64,000 bases of DNA from positions 9,068,974 through 9,132,973 of the forward strand of contig CM046853.1 in assembly GCA_025617745.1 (NCBI GenBank), given 5' to 3'. The translations under genes were made by a program, and so were the position numbers. The notes under the pieces were generated by a model. It saw only the letters and a list, made by a program, of their open reading frames with translations. It made no database searches and had not been told where the DNA came from. Below, in pieces: positions 10,301 through 25,300 of this stretch. Position 1 is the stretch's first letter; each line of letters starts with the position of its first letter. This stretch comes from Heliocidaris erythrogramma. Its lineage: Eukaryota > Echinodermata > Echinoidea > Camarodonta > Echinometridae.

Positions 10301-13300
10301 ACAGTTGAGGAAATGTATAACTTACTTGTAAGTGTTATACCAAGGCCCATTTCACTGACAGGTAACTTGACATTAAAGACACCGCTGCTTGGCACTACCG
10401 ACTCTGAAATGTGAAGAAAACATCAAAGATTAAAGTTTACAGTCATAGTGTTATAGATTAAAGTTAAAAAGATATATATACACCCTTCGATGTAAGAATA
10501 CTTTTATTCACTATAAAGAAACTATAGTGACAAAGTATTTTCAAATGCAGACATGAAATGTGATCAAATTTTCATCTGTAACAATCGATGAATTGCAATG
10601 TAATGGCTTAACTATTAGGCATAACAAATTATTCTACCTCCCATTAGAATTAAAATCCATAACTGAAATGATCATTATCTCACCTGCAATATCAAACTCT
10701 ATTTCTAATGTGACCTGTGGTGCACTCTCTCTTAGGATATGATTGGCTTCATCTGCTGTCATATCTTCAGTGTAGTTACCATTGATAGCTATCAATCGAT
10801 CACCTGGCTGCATTACACCACTCCTGTCAAATTAAGATCATATAATACCAACAGTCTATCATTCAGGATGATACTAAGATCATATTATTCAGTGTCAAAT
10901 TACAGAACATATTTGTTATAGCATTGATATGAAGACTGTAGTTAAAAAGGAATATCTTATCTTGTAAAGAAAGAATTATCATAACTTTTTATACTTCAGT
11001 TGAAATTAAGAATGATTCACATTACATTTAGTTGCAGTAATCAAAGATATATCATATAACCTGTAGCCTCAGCATTACTGGCAAAAGCACTTTTAAGTGA
11101 TACAATGCAGATATATATGAGTAAGGCCGAGTCATATCGGTTTGTAAACCAGTCCCTGGTGCTGTTTTGGTGAAACCGGTGAAAATCAGTGAAATTTATG
11201 TAAATGATATAATACAAAGCAAAGAAGTAGCGAAGATGAGGGTTATTTATTTATTTCGCGAGTTGATGTTGGTACGTGAATTAAACAGCTGGCGAAAATA
11301 TCACCACTTAATTGTAATTTGCGCCGCAAGAAAGTGAAGCCTGAGAAAACAGGATTTCAGATCGCAATTAGCACCTTATTCCATTCAACAAAGGTGCTAG
11401 CACTTAATAGGTACATAAATTCTACTACGTAAAAGTTGGTTAGACATTTCAAAACTTGGCTTGAATTTCACTTTTATTCTAGTTCAAAGCTAGAATCTCA
11501 TGCTTCAATTTATTTTCCAGTGAAAGATATTTATATTCTTTCATATATGATTTTTTATTGGATTCCTGTTTCAATAATTCAGTTCAAATTATTGAATTTC
11601 TATGATTATTCAGCTTCCTTCTCAAATATGTGTAGTTACATGACTCACGGTCGCGATAACGATCATACAATCTCCTATCGCGATCACGAGTCACAAGACA
11701 ATATCGTGTTTGAGAAGGAAGGATATTCAGAGAAATTCAATATTTTGACACCAAACCCAAACTCTTTTAAACAGGAATCCAACAAAAAAATCAAATGACA
11801 TAAAAGAATACAAATGTCTTTTACTGGAGATTGAATTGTGGCATGAGTTTTCAGCTTTGAGCTACAATTAAAGTGAAATTTAAGCCAATTGTTTGAAGTG
11901 TCTAACCAACTTTTATGTGGCCAAGTTTATGTTCAAATTAAATGCAAGACTTTGTAACCAACCTAGCGCTCTTAAAAATAGCAAGTCAAATGGACATGCT
12001 AAACCTTATGTAAAATATTCTTGGTCCATCAATTTATCGGTGCACCGGTGTTCGACCGGAGCAAAGCCGTCGATCCCTGGTTTACAAAATGACCGATATG
12101 ACTCAGCCCTATATGTGAATGAATTCCTACATTTCCAGATCAACTGATAATTAAATGATCAAATATTTCATCTTTTCAGGTGAAGACAATTCAGGGGCAT
12201 GGAGGACTTACTTTTCAGCCTTTCCTCCTGGTTCTACGAATCCAATGACAGCAGGAGAGCCTAGGATTTCCGTAGCAAAGACACCACTCTGTAGTTGTAT
12301 ACCATAGTCACCTGTCCTAGAGTATAGCGTTACATCTACTGTGTCTGTATGACATACTTGAGGTGATGATAAGCCATTGATAGTGGATGCAAGAGATACT
12401 GTAAGGAAACAAAAATATTGGGATCAATTTGAAGATGAAGATGTAATGCTAAAATTTGTACCATATATACAGTAGAGAGCTATGACATCTGAAATGGGAA
12501 AGCAAAATGGGTTTTCATTTTTTTTTAAAGGCAAAAACTCAATAAGGAGATATAGAGATGTGGTGGTCTCGTGGATAACTTCTAAAAAGTTTGAGAAACG
12601 GGTCAAGCAAGTCGTATGTAGCACTTTCCATACCTCTGAGCCTGGAGTGGTATTTACCACAAATAGAATGATCTTGTCTGTCCGAAAAAATGTATTCCCT
12701 ATTATAGAGATTAGCAATGCTATTATGAATTCAAGTGCCGATGTGAACTAATTTATTACCAAACTGGCTGGCAATAAGCCTAATTTCCCATAATTTTTGA
12801 GCAGCTAATCAAAACCTATTATTTTGGGGGCACCTTGTTCCTTCAGTTTCCGGTTATATTGTTTGATTTCGTCTTTCTGTTCATTCTTGCGGTATACTCT
12901 GATGAGTGCAAGACGAAAAACTTTATTATGCCTCTCTTCAACGCCATTTTCCAATTATCAAATTATGGATTGCATTATGATTAGTTGGTCTGAATTTGAA
13001 TCCTGTTAGTGGCACCAACTTCCTTTGCCTCTGTTTACACAGCATACTTTGTAGAAAGAAATTCTTTGAAGGTGGGATAATAAAAATTATACTCAGTCAC
13101 TTTATCTTCAGGAAAAGGTGCTTTACAAATCAAATTATTATCATTACTTAAAGGGATACTCAACCACAGATTGTGGACGTTTTTATGCTTCAAGGGGGTA
13201 CCGTGATCGTTACATGATCATGCCGTTACCCCGCGGGGCGCAAACTTCGGACAGACTGGTCACCGTGCAACATGCACGCTCTGCCTGAGCTCGAGCTTTC

Positions 13301-16300
13301 GTGCGAGATTCGGTCGGCTTCGTGCAGTCCGAAATGTAATCCCAGCAGTCTGACGGACGCGTTCGACGCACAAACTTTGTGTACAAGGGAATGCGGCTTA
13401 CGCAATCCCAACTTTCCCCACGGCCGCCTGGTGGCGTGTGCCTTTAATACATAAGGATGATTCAATAGTTCATAAAATGCACAGAGATCAAGGATTATGT
13501 TATTTTCTTCATCTCTACAGACACTCCATCCTACTGAAACATCAATCTCAACTGGAAAATTAACTATTTAAGATGTCCCTGACAGAATATTTCATGAACT
13601 TTCCTAAATATGCACCCTTTTTTATCATTTCTTTTTTTCATTGCTGCAAAAACCTTTCACTTCCACAATGGAATGTGAATAACTTACACATTGATCCTGT
13701 CTTGTGTCCTTTAGATCTTAGTTTACGTGCCAAGGTACTGCTCTGTTGCCTGGTATTCTGTGAGTTCATTGTCCCCACCCTAGACAGGCTGCTATGACTA
13801 TAACCTGGCATCATCGTATTCATGGGTGTCGTTGATCGAGATGGTTGACCTAGGATTAAAAAGAAATGGATTAGGATTATTTATTTATTTGATAAGAGCA
13901 TGATGCTGAAACATTTACAAAATCATGGAATTTCAAGGCACCTACGAAATGTTACATTCATATACCATCATTTTGATACTTTTTTTTTTCTAATTGAGAA
14001 GTTATATATTGTCACAGCATAAGTATTGCTAGGAAGACAATAAAAAGAATTAGTTTGGCAGGGTTTTTTTTCTAGGATGACAGTATTTGTCACATAATAT
14101 CTTAAAGAGCCTTATATTTGTGTTAAGTATGCAACTTCAGTTAATTTAATATCACTCTTCATATTGATGATTATCACTGATCATCCTTAACATCATTATC
14201 ATCATCACCATCGTCACCATCATCTTCATTATCAGCATCATTTATACTACACCACTATCTGTAACAACTGCACTTCCTGTGACCTACCTCCCATTTTCTG
14301 CATATCTCTATGGTAGGTGAGTCTAGGGGTCATCTGACTGACGGGTAGTATCTCTAGTTTGACCTGTTCTGTGCCAGACGCTAACAGCTTCATGGCTTCT
14401 GCCACACCCATGTGAGTAGTTGACAATCCATCTATGGTCAGTATCTCATCACCAATGTGAAGGGCTCCACACCTGATAAATAAAATACATAAATAAAATA
14501 AAATAAATAAATATATAAATAATAAGTATTACAAAAGGCAAAATGAAAGGAGAAATACTTGGAATCAGTAAGTTCCTTTTGCTCAAAAGCTTCTGGTTTT
14601 ACAGCATCATGAACAAATAAGGGTATATTCCTGTAGGAGTAGCAAATTAGTTTGCTGCCCTCTATATTGGATGGGTATGAACTCATCAGTCAGACTAGCG
14701 TACATACCCTGGCATGTCACACGATAGGGAACATAAACGACGGTTAAATAAACAATATATTACCCCCTAATACCCTGGATAAATATTCAAATTTTAAAAT
14801 AAAAATATCAGATTACAGTGTTTAAAATATAATCAGATCATAATAATTAATTAGGTACAATGTATGGGGATCCTAATGGAAGGCCAAAGCACAAAACTAC
14901 AAACACACCAACAATCAATGTCACTGACCTTTACCTAACCTTGCTTTTACAACATTCTCTGAGCACTGATTTCTAGACAGAGCTCATTCTGCTTTTGAAA
15001 ATAAACTGGTAGATTTCAAATATTTCAATTCAATTACAGGAAATACCCTGGAAGTCAATTTCATGTTAATTTCACATAAAGCAACTGCTTTGCATTTCTA
15101 TATTGCAGATATCGTCTAAACTTAATTAAACTGAAATAGTTGAGTGCTGTTTTCTTCCTGATGTAACTTACAATTGTAAATTTCAAACACCTGCTGTGCA
15201 CAACAATCCTCTGTACTCGTTTGTTTCCAGTGTTGGTACAGAAGCATCCCTTGGGTATATTGCTCTGAACCTTCTCATCCAGGGGAGCGTTTCATCAAGC
15301 ATTTTGTCAGTGATTTTTACCGACAACTGTTATAAGCTACTGAAATCCTTGCATCTGATTGGCTGAGAGCAAATTTGTCAGTCAAAATCACTGACAAAAT
15401 GCTTGATGAAACGCTCCCCTGGTTAAGAACTATTAACTTAAACCCACACCACAATGGACACCGAGGGTTATCTTGAAAGTGACTTACCTGTCTGCTATAC
15501 TTGCAGGCTTCAGGTTGTCTATGATTATTACTGTCTTTCCATTTCTTGGAATAGAGCTTAGCCCCACACCTAGATGTGCACCAGGGGTTTTCGAGACCTC
15601 AACTAATAATGGACCAGTAGCATTCTTCACTGCCTCTGTCCAACAAAAGAAAAGAAAGAATATCATTCAAAGGGAAAGACACTTATGTAATTAGAGACAA
15701 TGGAGGTGTGATAGTATAAATGTTCCTTCATTGACTTTCTATGACAAGGTTGGTTATTTATGACCAGTAATAATATTGGAGTACCAACATTATTATTAAC
15801 ATAATTGGAAAAGGGATATATGAAGCACATAAATAGAGGTAGAGATGCTATGATTTAGTGGATAGATCATTAGTACAGAAGAAGTGAGAAACTAGGAGAG
15901 GATTTTTGACAAGATGAAGGAATGGTAGCATGCATATACATTTAGGTAGAATAGAAACAATTTTTGTATTTCATTATCTCTTACTAAAAATGTAATGACT
16001 GTGTCAAATATTTATAAATGAAATATATATATATTACAAAAATCAATATAAATTAAACATACAAAGATATAAGAGACATCAAGAAGTAAAAAAGCTTAGG
16101 CCGAATTTAAAACATTAAGAACTTTATCAACAGAAATGCAAAAATTGAATGCAGTAATTGGTACAGTAGTACCACAAGAAAATAAAAGTTCAAGAGGTGA
16201 ATATACAAAGGAGCAAGAAAGTTTCCACATTTTTATGGTGTATGAATAACAAAATATGCAATGAAATATCTTTATTCAGGAGTGTCAATCGGTTAACACA

Positions 16301-19300
16301 CAAACATTAACAATGAAAAACTTGAACAAAGAAAAACTGCTGACAGAAAATTCTCTCATAATTCTTTAGAAAGTGCAAAGCAGATAAAAACAAAGACGAA
16401 GAATAATGACCCACATACTCTCCATAATAGAAAAAGAACAATACAGTATCCTTGATTCTGTTATCTTCCAAGAGATGTGTAATCAAAGCAAGTTTATTAT
16501 TTGTAAGCACTTTATTCTTGACCTGCTAAGCAGTCACTACTATTTTGAATAACTTAATGCAACCCTTAATTAATGTAGTAATCCTTCATAATCAACTATT
16601 TCCTTTGCTTCTGTTACTAGTCCCCTGTCCACTCCCTGCAAGTATTTCTAATCCCTCTGAAATATAGTTATAAAGAAATCTGAGCGCATATCCTTCCATC
16701 TGAGATTTTAGATTGACAATGGTGATCCATGACAATAATTTTCATACATCTCTGTAGTACATGTATTAGTTACCTCAACTGAACAGATTTGGATCTGTGT
16801 TTACTGATTACAATGTCCTAGATTTAGTTCTGATTGTTTAATATATCTTTTTCCTCATCTAATTATCTCTGTTGTAACTGCAGATCATTGCATGTCTTAA
16901 TTTGTATAAATTTAACACTGTTGATTATCATATAGCTTCATCTCTCTCAGGCTCTAATTTCAACATACATGCTTAAAACATTTCACAACAAAGCTTTTTA
17001 ACTCATTGACAGTTATGTGCTCCTATAGCTTGCAAAACAGTCTGAAAATAAAGCGCCTGAAATCCAACTAACATTGCAACAAGTAGTAGAGGCAACATGA
17101 ATTGCGAAGACTGGAATAAAATATCCTCAGAAGCATCTTTAATTTTGAATATATATTGAAAATGTTTGATTAACTACCAAAACACAACAATGCTGATTGC
17201 TATATGTATGCTACTTTTGTCCTTAAAACATGACAAAAGTAGGAGAAATTTGAACTGAGGCAAAAAAAAAAAAGCAATCAAGTATCATTTCTCAAGGCCA
17301 GCTCTACACTTTTGGCGGTTGTTTCTGTCTACGTCAACAGGGCTCAGTGAGTGACGTGCCATATGCCACACAGACATCAGTTTAGAAAGTTCCTATCTTC
17401 TTCCTCTGCCAGGTATTTCTCAACCATGATCAAGTCCCCAAATGATTACAAGATCTTTATCAGGTCTAGGAATAGTTTCAATTGTTTACAATGTTATGAA
17501 GGGAGATGGAAAGACAAGTAAATGACAAACTATCACATAATGGAAGTAATAATTTCCCCCAATCAATTTCTGAAGAGCATGACTCATCAATAGTTGGAGC
17601 TAAATTCAATTTAGTTTACAGTACTACTCCTTTAAGCACTAGTTCTTACATTCAGTCTCTTATGTAGCTTTCTTCTTCTTCAGTGTTAGATATGAAATGC
17701 CAGCTGAGAAACTTAAAATTTGTGATGTTTTTTTCTGCATTACGATCTCTTACACAAAATTATGAATCAATGAACTTTTCTGGCAAATTACAATCATGAC
17801 AAATATATATCAAGGTAATGGATTTCAGTGGTCCTGGTATTTTGTACAGAATAATGGTAACAAAATAAGTGTTTTTGTCTGGTATGTCCACTTCATAATA
17901 ACCTCCTCTGACTTCAGCTTCATTTGCCAAAAGTTGTAAAAATTTACTAACTATAAAAGAACAGAATATCACAAAATAAAGAAACCATTTTCATCCAGGT
18001 GATAAAAGCAACCGATAAATCTACGCAACTGTCTCATTCTAGCCTAGGTGAGAGTATGGTGAATGCTTGGCCAATTTGTATCCATTTCCAGTGATTATGG
18101 GAGAGGCAGTAGTTTGACAGATGACTATATTTAGAAGTGAATAATGTATGACATCATGATAGAAAAACTAATATACATTTCCACAGCTCAAGTTGATTTT
18201 ATTCTCCATCTCATATGCTTTCATTTTTTTTTTAAGAGCTCACTTTACAATTAAGAGAGAGAGAGACAGAGAGAGAGAGTAGGAAAATCTAAAAACATTG
18301 TCAAAATGGATTGAAAAACAGAAACTGTTCAAAGTTGAAACATAATAGAACTTTTTAAAGTTTTCTAAATCAGAATGTCTGTATTTGATTTTTTATTAGA
18401 ATAAATGCAGGTCACATTAGCTTTGAATCCTAGCATGATGCTGGTACAGCGCCAGGTGTTTGTTCACATTAATGAGGTTCCGTTCTAATTAAAACTAACA
18501 GACAAACAATCCTGCAACAGAGCCAGCTTGTGGACCAGTGACCTTCTGGCTTATAACCTTACCATATCGCATCACGTCCAAGAGTGGGGTGTGGTTTGCT
18601 CTAAAATAGCCGCATCATATTTAGCCTGGATAGCGTGTAAAGCCTGGCCTTGAAACATCAGTTTAATGTAATCATCAAAAACTTCCCACTTGTCATTTGG
18701 GAAGGATTATAGAGACTTAGTCAACCATGATTCACCAGGGTCCTGTCTCAATTCTATAGTTCATTTAAAACAAGTAAAGAGAAATGGGGCAGTATAGGCA
18801 AGTCAAAATGCTCAAATCAAAATTTTCAGAAAATTGAACAAGCTCACAGGAAATAGATTATATCAAAGGAAGTGCCATTGATTTGAAGAAAATAAATTGA
18901 AGTAAAATCAAAATACAGACATCACAGGTAATTTGAATAGATTCTTGATTTGATCTCTACTCTGTACTGTCCATTTGTGTTCCCTATATGATGACTCCTA
19001 AAACTTGAACTTTGTCTGCAAAACAACTAAATCATTTCTTTCTTCTTTTTTGTTTTCTTCTTCCTATTCTACAAAACTTAGCTCAGTGGGAGACATCTTA
19101 GAAATGGTGGCTAGGGATTAAAAATTCCAGAGTTTAATGAAACTTCCCTTAAAATTGTAACAAGACAATTCAAAAGTTTAGTCAACTCAGTGAATGATCT
19201 AACATAAAACTTCCCACTTCCTGTCTCAGCTTTTTATTCTTTAATTCACGTAATATTTCATTCAGACCTAGTACCAACAACAAGCTATTTTTAAGATATC

Positions 19301-22300
19301 ATATGGAATCAAAATAGACAACAAAGAAACACATTAAAGTTGACTGCATGAGTCATTTCAAATTAAACAGAATATAAATCAGTATTATTTTGTTAAAGGT
19401 CATAGGGGTAAAAGAATCAGACTTAAACCTGAAATTTTCAGGTACCCCTTTGCACAGGAAGTAATATAAATGTTTGGCAAGATATGCCTGATATATCAAG
19501 GAATAATATATTGAAGGTTTCTCAGCACCCCCCCCCTTTTTTTTTTGTTCTTCATGTTGAACACTTCACTCATGTTGAACATTTTCATCTTATTAAGTTC
19601 AGTTTCCATACATAGAAAATTATCTCCTGAAGTACAAACAGAACAATCTTGTTCTATCTACTTCCATTCCTTTCCACTTTGTTCCTCTCGAGCTAATCAC
19701 GTCTCTATACTGATTGAAGACAGGTCAATAGCCGTCAAATAAGTTTATATTTTGAAGGGCAAAAGTTTATTGTGGCAGAACTTTTTGCTGCCACAATCTT
19801 TAACCTTTCCATCAGACCACATGACATGAGCATACAAGAAATTTGAGCTTATTTACCCATCACCTTTATCTTTGCCTGCATCACAAGACTTCCAGTAATC
19901 ACTTTACCCAATATCCACACCATTTCCTACATGAATTACCAGAAGAGAGCCCTGACGTAGGCAACTCTTTTTATCCAATATTATTCTCCAAGACTCTGAA
20001 CACGCTTTGTCATCTTATCGTTATATCTCAAAACCTGTAATCCACTTTACTCTTCCTTTCTTTTCCCTTTGGTGTTGGTGATGGATGTAAAGTTATAAAT
20101 AATTCATGCCTCAGTGGCCATTCTAATCTGATTTACCTTGTTAAAAATAAATGTTTTCTCTATATTCATACAAGCTGACTCCATTATCATTATAGGATCG
20201 TGATGATGAATACAAATTGCTCTTTTTATATTGTACTGGACTTTGGTTTCTAATAAAGAATTCTGAAGAATGGTTGAAAATAAAGTGAGATTTCATCAAA
20301 TTTCAATCTGATTCTTCAGTGCTGGATAAATGTGAATCAATATGATTGTACCAATGGTTTTACTTACATGCTCAACCACTTTGAAAAAATGGAATACAGC
20401 AACACTTAAAAATAATTAAGCTTTCTTTTAACTATCTTTTGCCCAAAGTCATATTAAAGTAGCTTTAAACATGTACGTCCATAATTAGAAATTTATCAAC
20501 AAAGTGAGTTTTAAAATTTGTATAACTTTTTAAAGACAAATACCAACAAGACTTCAACTTTCAAATAAAAAACAGATAACATTTATGCATGCATTTATTA
20601 GTATACTCCAAATAAAACATAAGAAGTAGGATAACAAATAAAAATGATGCAATAATACTATCACCAAAGGAATATCAAACAAAAAAGATAATAAAATGAA
20701 AATACTATGTTATTACCTTTGGTTTAGTCACTGTGCACATAATGATGAAAAGAAGAGGTATATGTAGGGTTAGAATAGAGGGCGTTAGTAGCAAACATCA
20801 TTTGAAAGTGGTCATGGGTGGGTACATGTACAGATGATGAGGATTTGTGGCAATAAAGTTACACTGAAATGCAGGACTCTTGATTAAGAGTAGTTATATT
20901 TTGTGAAGATACGATGCTTGAATAATGTCATCTAATATTTCATCAGAATATACCAGTCTCTATGGGAAGATTATCAAACAAAATATGAACAGCAAAGAAA
21001 AAGTATACCCTTGCCCGAATTTGAGTAGCAGGTTTTATTGAACGGTAAGTTTGTGAACATATCTTGTGATGGAACCATTAATGAGGCATCAAGCCCACTT
21101 GAATAAAGTCATATACTGAATCAAAATGACATCAGAAATATCATTTGTAATTCATCCGTGAATAAAAGAAAAACAAAATTGGGAATGTTATGTTATAATC
21201 ATATGAGAAAACTGTTATCTTCTAATTTTCAGGGTTTTTACTAAAAGGAGAGCACTGAATCCTAGACTTATCAGGATGAGTAGCTTACAATGAAACCACT
21301 CAACTTCCATACTCACCCATAATGGAGACATCATACTCAAATCTAAGCACAGCACTGCTGCCTCCCTGCCTAATGATGTTGAGTGCTTCCATGTGAGATG
21401 CCTGACTCAAGTTCGTTGTCTCCACGGCAACCAATCTATCACCAACCTTTAACGACCCCTCCCTGAATAGGTCAAAGGTTATAATGGATTAATATGTTGA
21501 CACAGTATCATCTTCCATATCATGAAAGAGTTCAGTTCTTATGTAGAGATAATGGTCTATTCATCATCCCTGAAAGGACTCTCTTCATGCGTCCCTTCAT
21601 GAAAGACATTGATCTATCATCAAGAAAGCCCATCTTCTTTCTATTGACATACCAATGGAAGTACCCGATTCCCAAATTTCAACAGCAATCTTCCTTATTT
21701 TTTTAAGTCTTCCAATCTTACACTCTGAAATGCAAATGTCCCTGTGCTTCCTCATTAGGAAGGTTTGAACAAAAAAATGTAATATTTCTATGTTAACAAT
21801 TCTGAAAATATAATTGTCTTTAAACCAATCCTTTAATCTTTGACAGTGAGAAGGACATGCACACAAGCCCAATTTTTGGTATCTCTCTTTATCAAATTTA
21901 ATGTTTAGAAAGCCTGAAGGAAACTTTAAAAGTATTTAAAGAAATTAGGTATATCTATGAATATATGCTTTAACCCTATCTCAAATAGGTGGAAAGCTAA
22001 TCAACCTTTTATCATTGTAGGACTTAGTGGCTTTTTTTCTAGTTTTTAAGACATGTTAAATATATTACTTTAAGATTTCACTTTTTGTCCTGATAGATCC
22101 TACACTCTGTTCAAGAAGGAAGAGCTTTTACCTATCACTTGGGCCACCTGGCCTGATATGCGTGACAACAAGTGGGCGTGTCTTTGAGCTGTTTGCGTTG
22201 ACTCCTCCCCGGACAGTGAATCCATAGCTACCATCTTCTCTGGCCAACCTGATGTCTAGAGTCTTTGAATACCCTGTTGATGGACTCATGGGAGCTGCAA

Positions 22301-25300
22301 TGGAACACAAGAGATCATCATACATGATTGTGCTACATGATTGAGGTTCATTTAGACATATGGCAGTCTATAAAGGAAAGTAAATAAATATACATGTAGC
22401 TCTCTATTCTCATTAAGGATGGAACAAGAATATTATCCCAAATCAATCACTATATAAAAAATGTTAATTTCTCACTATCTCATTCTGCCTCTTATACTTT
22501 TACATCCGAGTCTAGACCCTATACGGTACACAGCATTACAAATTTGTCTGCTAAAAAGTCAATTATATTTCATTAACTAAGTGCTAAAATACTAAAATAC
22601 CAATTTTATGTTGAGACTATGAGACACATGTAATTAATTATGCGATGTAACATTAAAAAAATAAAATGTTAATCAAAAGAATAGACATATTTTAAAATTC
22701 TTCCATAATCAAACTGGGATATTAAAGACTTTGTCTCCTTAACAATCAACCTTAAAAAAAGTCAAGATAAAGGAAAGTTAATAAGGTTATTGAAAATGAA
22801 TCTTGTTGAGTATATTTTTACCATATCCAGGGAGTTCATACTCTATCTCCAGTGAGACCTTATTGCCTGCATTTTTCAAGAGCGTGATAACCTCGTCATG
22901 CCTAAGAGTAACAGTCTTAACATTGTTGACTGCAGTGATGCAGTCTCCAGTCTGAAGCACGTCACTACGATGTGCCACACCCCCTGGACGCATGTTGGTA
23001 ACTCGGGGTCGCCCATCTTTATCTATACCACCTGGGACAGAAGAGAATGATTGACCAAATCAGTAATGCTGACTTCAAATGCTCTCACTATCTATATCTT
23101 ATCTTCTCAAAGAATGCACATGTAAAGAAAAAAAATGAAATGGTAAGAAATACAATCATAAATCTGATCTTGTTATACTCTATCTTCAGATTACTTCCTC
23201 CTAAAGGATGATCACAAATCTAATAAATAACATTTATTTCTTCATCAGTTATACAACTGATGAGTTCTTATTAGCCTACAATTATCCTGCAACCATTCAA
23301 ACAAAGGAGAGTAAGAAAAGAAAATATAAAAAAATAAATGTGCTTTCTAAGAAACAGACTCTTTTGATCTTGAGTACGCTTTGAATGCATTGTATTAAAA
23401 CATTTTCATGTAGCATGATTATAATTCATTAAAAAAAATAATAAGTTTTACATATAATCAAAATTTAAAATATTTTCCCATATTTACTGCATTTCATTAT
23501 ATTTCATTTCATTTCAGCCCCTCTAGGCATCACATTCCCACCTCACACCATGACTATGCAGTCTAAGACGTGGTTTCTTTTTATATTGCATACTTGGTGC
23601 TTTCTTGTTTTTCTGTAACACGAAGCACACTTGTTTATCATGTTACTTCATTTTCACATCATGTTTTAATTCAACTTCCTCTTGGTAATCTCCTAAAATG
23701 TGAAATTAAGGTTAGCGATCTTTTATAGCACAAAGTGTGAGAGATCATGAACACCCCTGGATCCACATAAAACATGATGCATCTATAAATAATGCTTAGC
23801 TTCAACATGAGTGACAATTTGGAAGACTGCTGATGTAATTATTACATTTCCTTGTTTATTATAAAGTCAATGTATTTTCAACAAGCAAAAATAACGTCTA
23901 ATAATAGGCAGAAATATTGATGAACTTGTGCTAAAAATTGATATGTTACATACAGAAGATGCAATAGCATGTGGTAGGTACTGCTTTTAACAGTGGTGTT
24001 TTCTGCTTAAAATGCTTGTCTTCTACCATCAAAACTAAAATGATTCTGTCGAATTTCATGAAAATGTTCTGTAAAATAATTCATCAATCAAATTTCAACA
24101 CACTCTAATACCGAGGAATAGCTAGGATTTTTCATTTTCTCAAGTGATAAAAAAGAGCTTATATTAATGACTGATTCTGTCTCATTTGAACGATTCAATT
24201 TATAGATTTAACGTTTGTTTATCAATTCATTATGAAGTAATGGTTACCCACATCACTCTCTTCACATTCTATAAGCAGGTACATACAGCTTTATTTTCAT
24301 TCACTCTCTCCATTTCATCACTACATTTCTGTCTTAGATTCTTAAATTCTAAATTTAGACCCAAAAAACATCCAGGGTGCATTAGAATAGAATTTAGAAA
24401 TGAAAAACTGACCAAGGACTTGTCAAAAGTGCATAATACCCTTAATCCTCTAAAATATCTGCCAGGATCTTGACTGAACCTGTGAGTGAATAATCCACAT
24501 TGATCAGATGGACAGCAAAATCAGTATTTCAATCTAATCTTAGCCAACTTGGATCTGTCTTGGGATATCTCCACACCCTCTCTATCTTACTCTATCTCAC
24601 TATCTTGGCTTGAGATCAAACCATCAGTCATGGTTCCAACACTCAAAGTCCAAAATGGTCTGTTCCTGCTTGATGACAGTCCGATCATTGGAGAGTCTAC
24701 GCAAGATGATGGTAAATTTGGAGGGAATCCTTCTTAAAGAAAGGGCTTTACGTCCTGTACAAAATGAATCTTATGCGCTATTTAGTGATTAAAAAAAGGA
24801 TATTTCCAGTATTGACTGAAACCTGAACATAATTAGGCATTGCAGATGACAAGCACATACCTTACAAATAATGATGATCTATCTTCAAAATTTTCTTTAC
24901 ATTTTGCACATGTCTGCAAAATAGTCACGCTCATTTTATTTCAATGATCATTCTTTTTCTCCTTATTTTTTTGCCTTTTCACCCCTGATCTTAGGCAAAC
25001 TTCATAAAATGTCACCATTGTGACCTAAATCCAAGAACCTTCATTCCATCGGAGGCATAAGTAACCAAACTTGACTTTGTATCAGGAGTGACAAAATATG
25101 GCAAAATCATCAGTAGAAAAGTGCTGAGATGGTGGGATGCCTGCCAGCCAGCCAGTCAGCTCATTGAGACCTTGGTTAGAAAGGTAATATTTCCTGATGT
25201 GAAGTAAGTGAATTAGAGCTGCATCCCATCAGCTCATAGCTCTATGATCCTATGCTACATTGTGATTGATGTCTCAAGGTACCAGTATGTTTACAAACAC

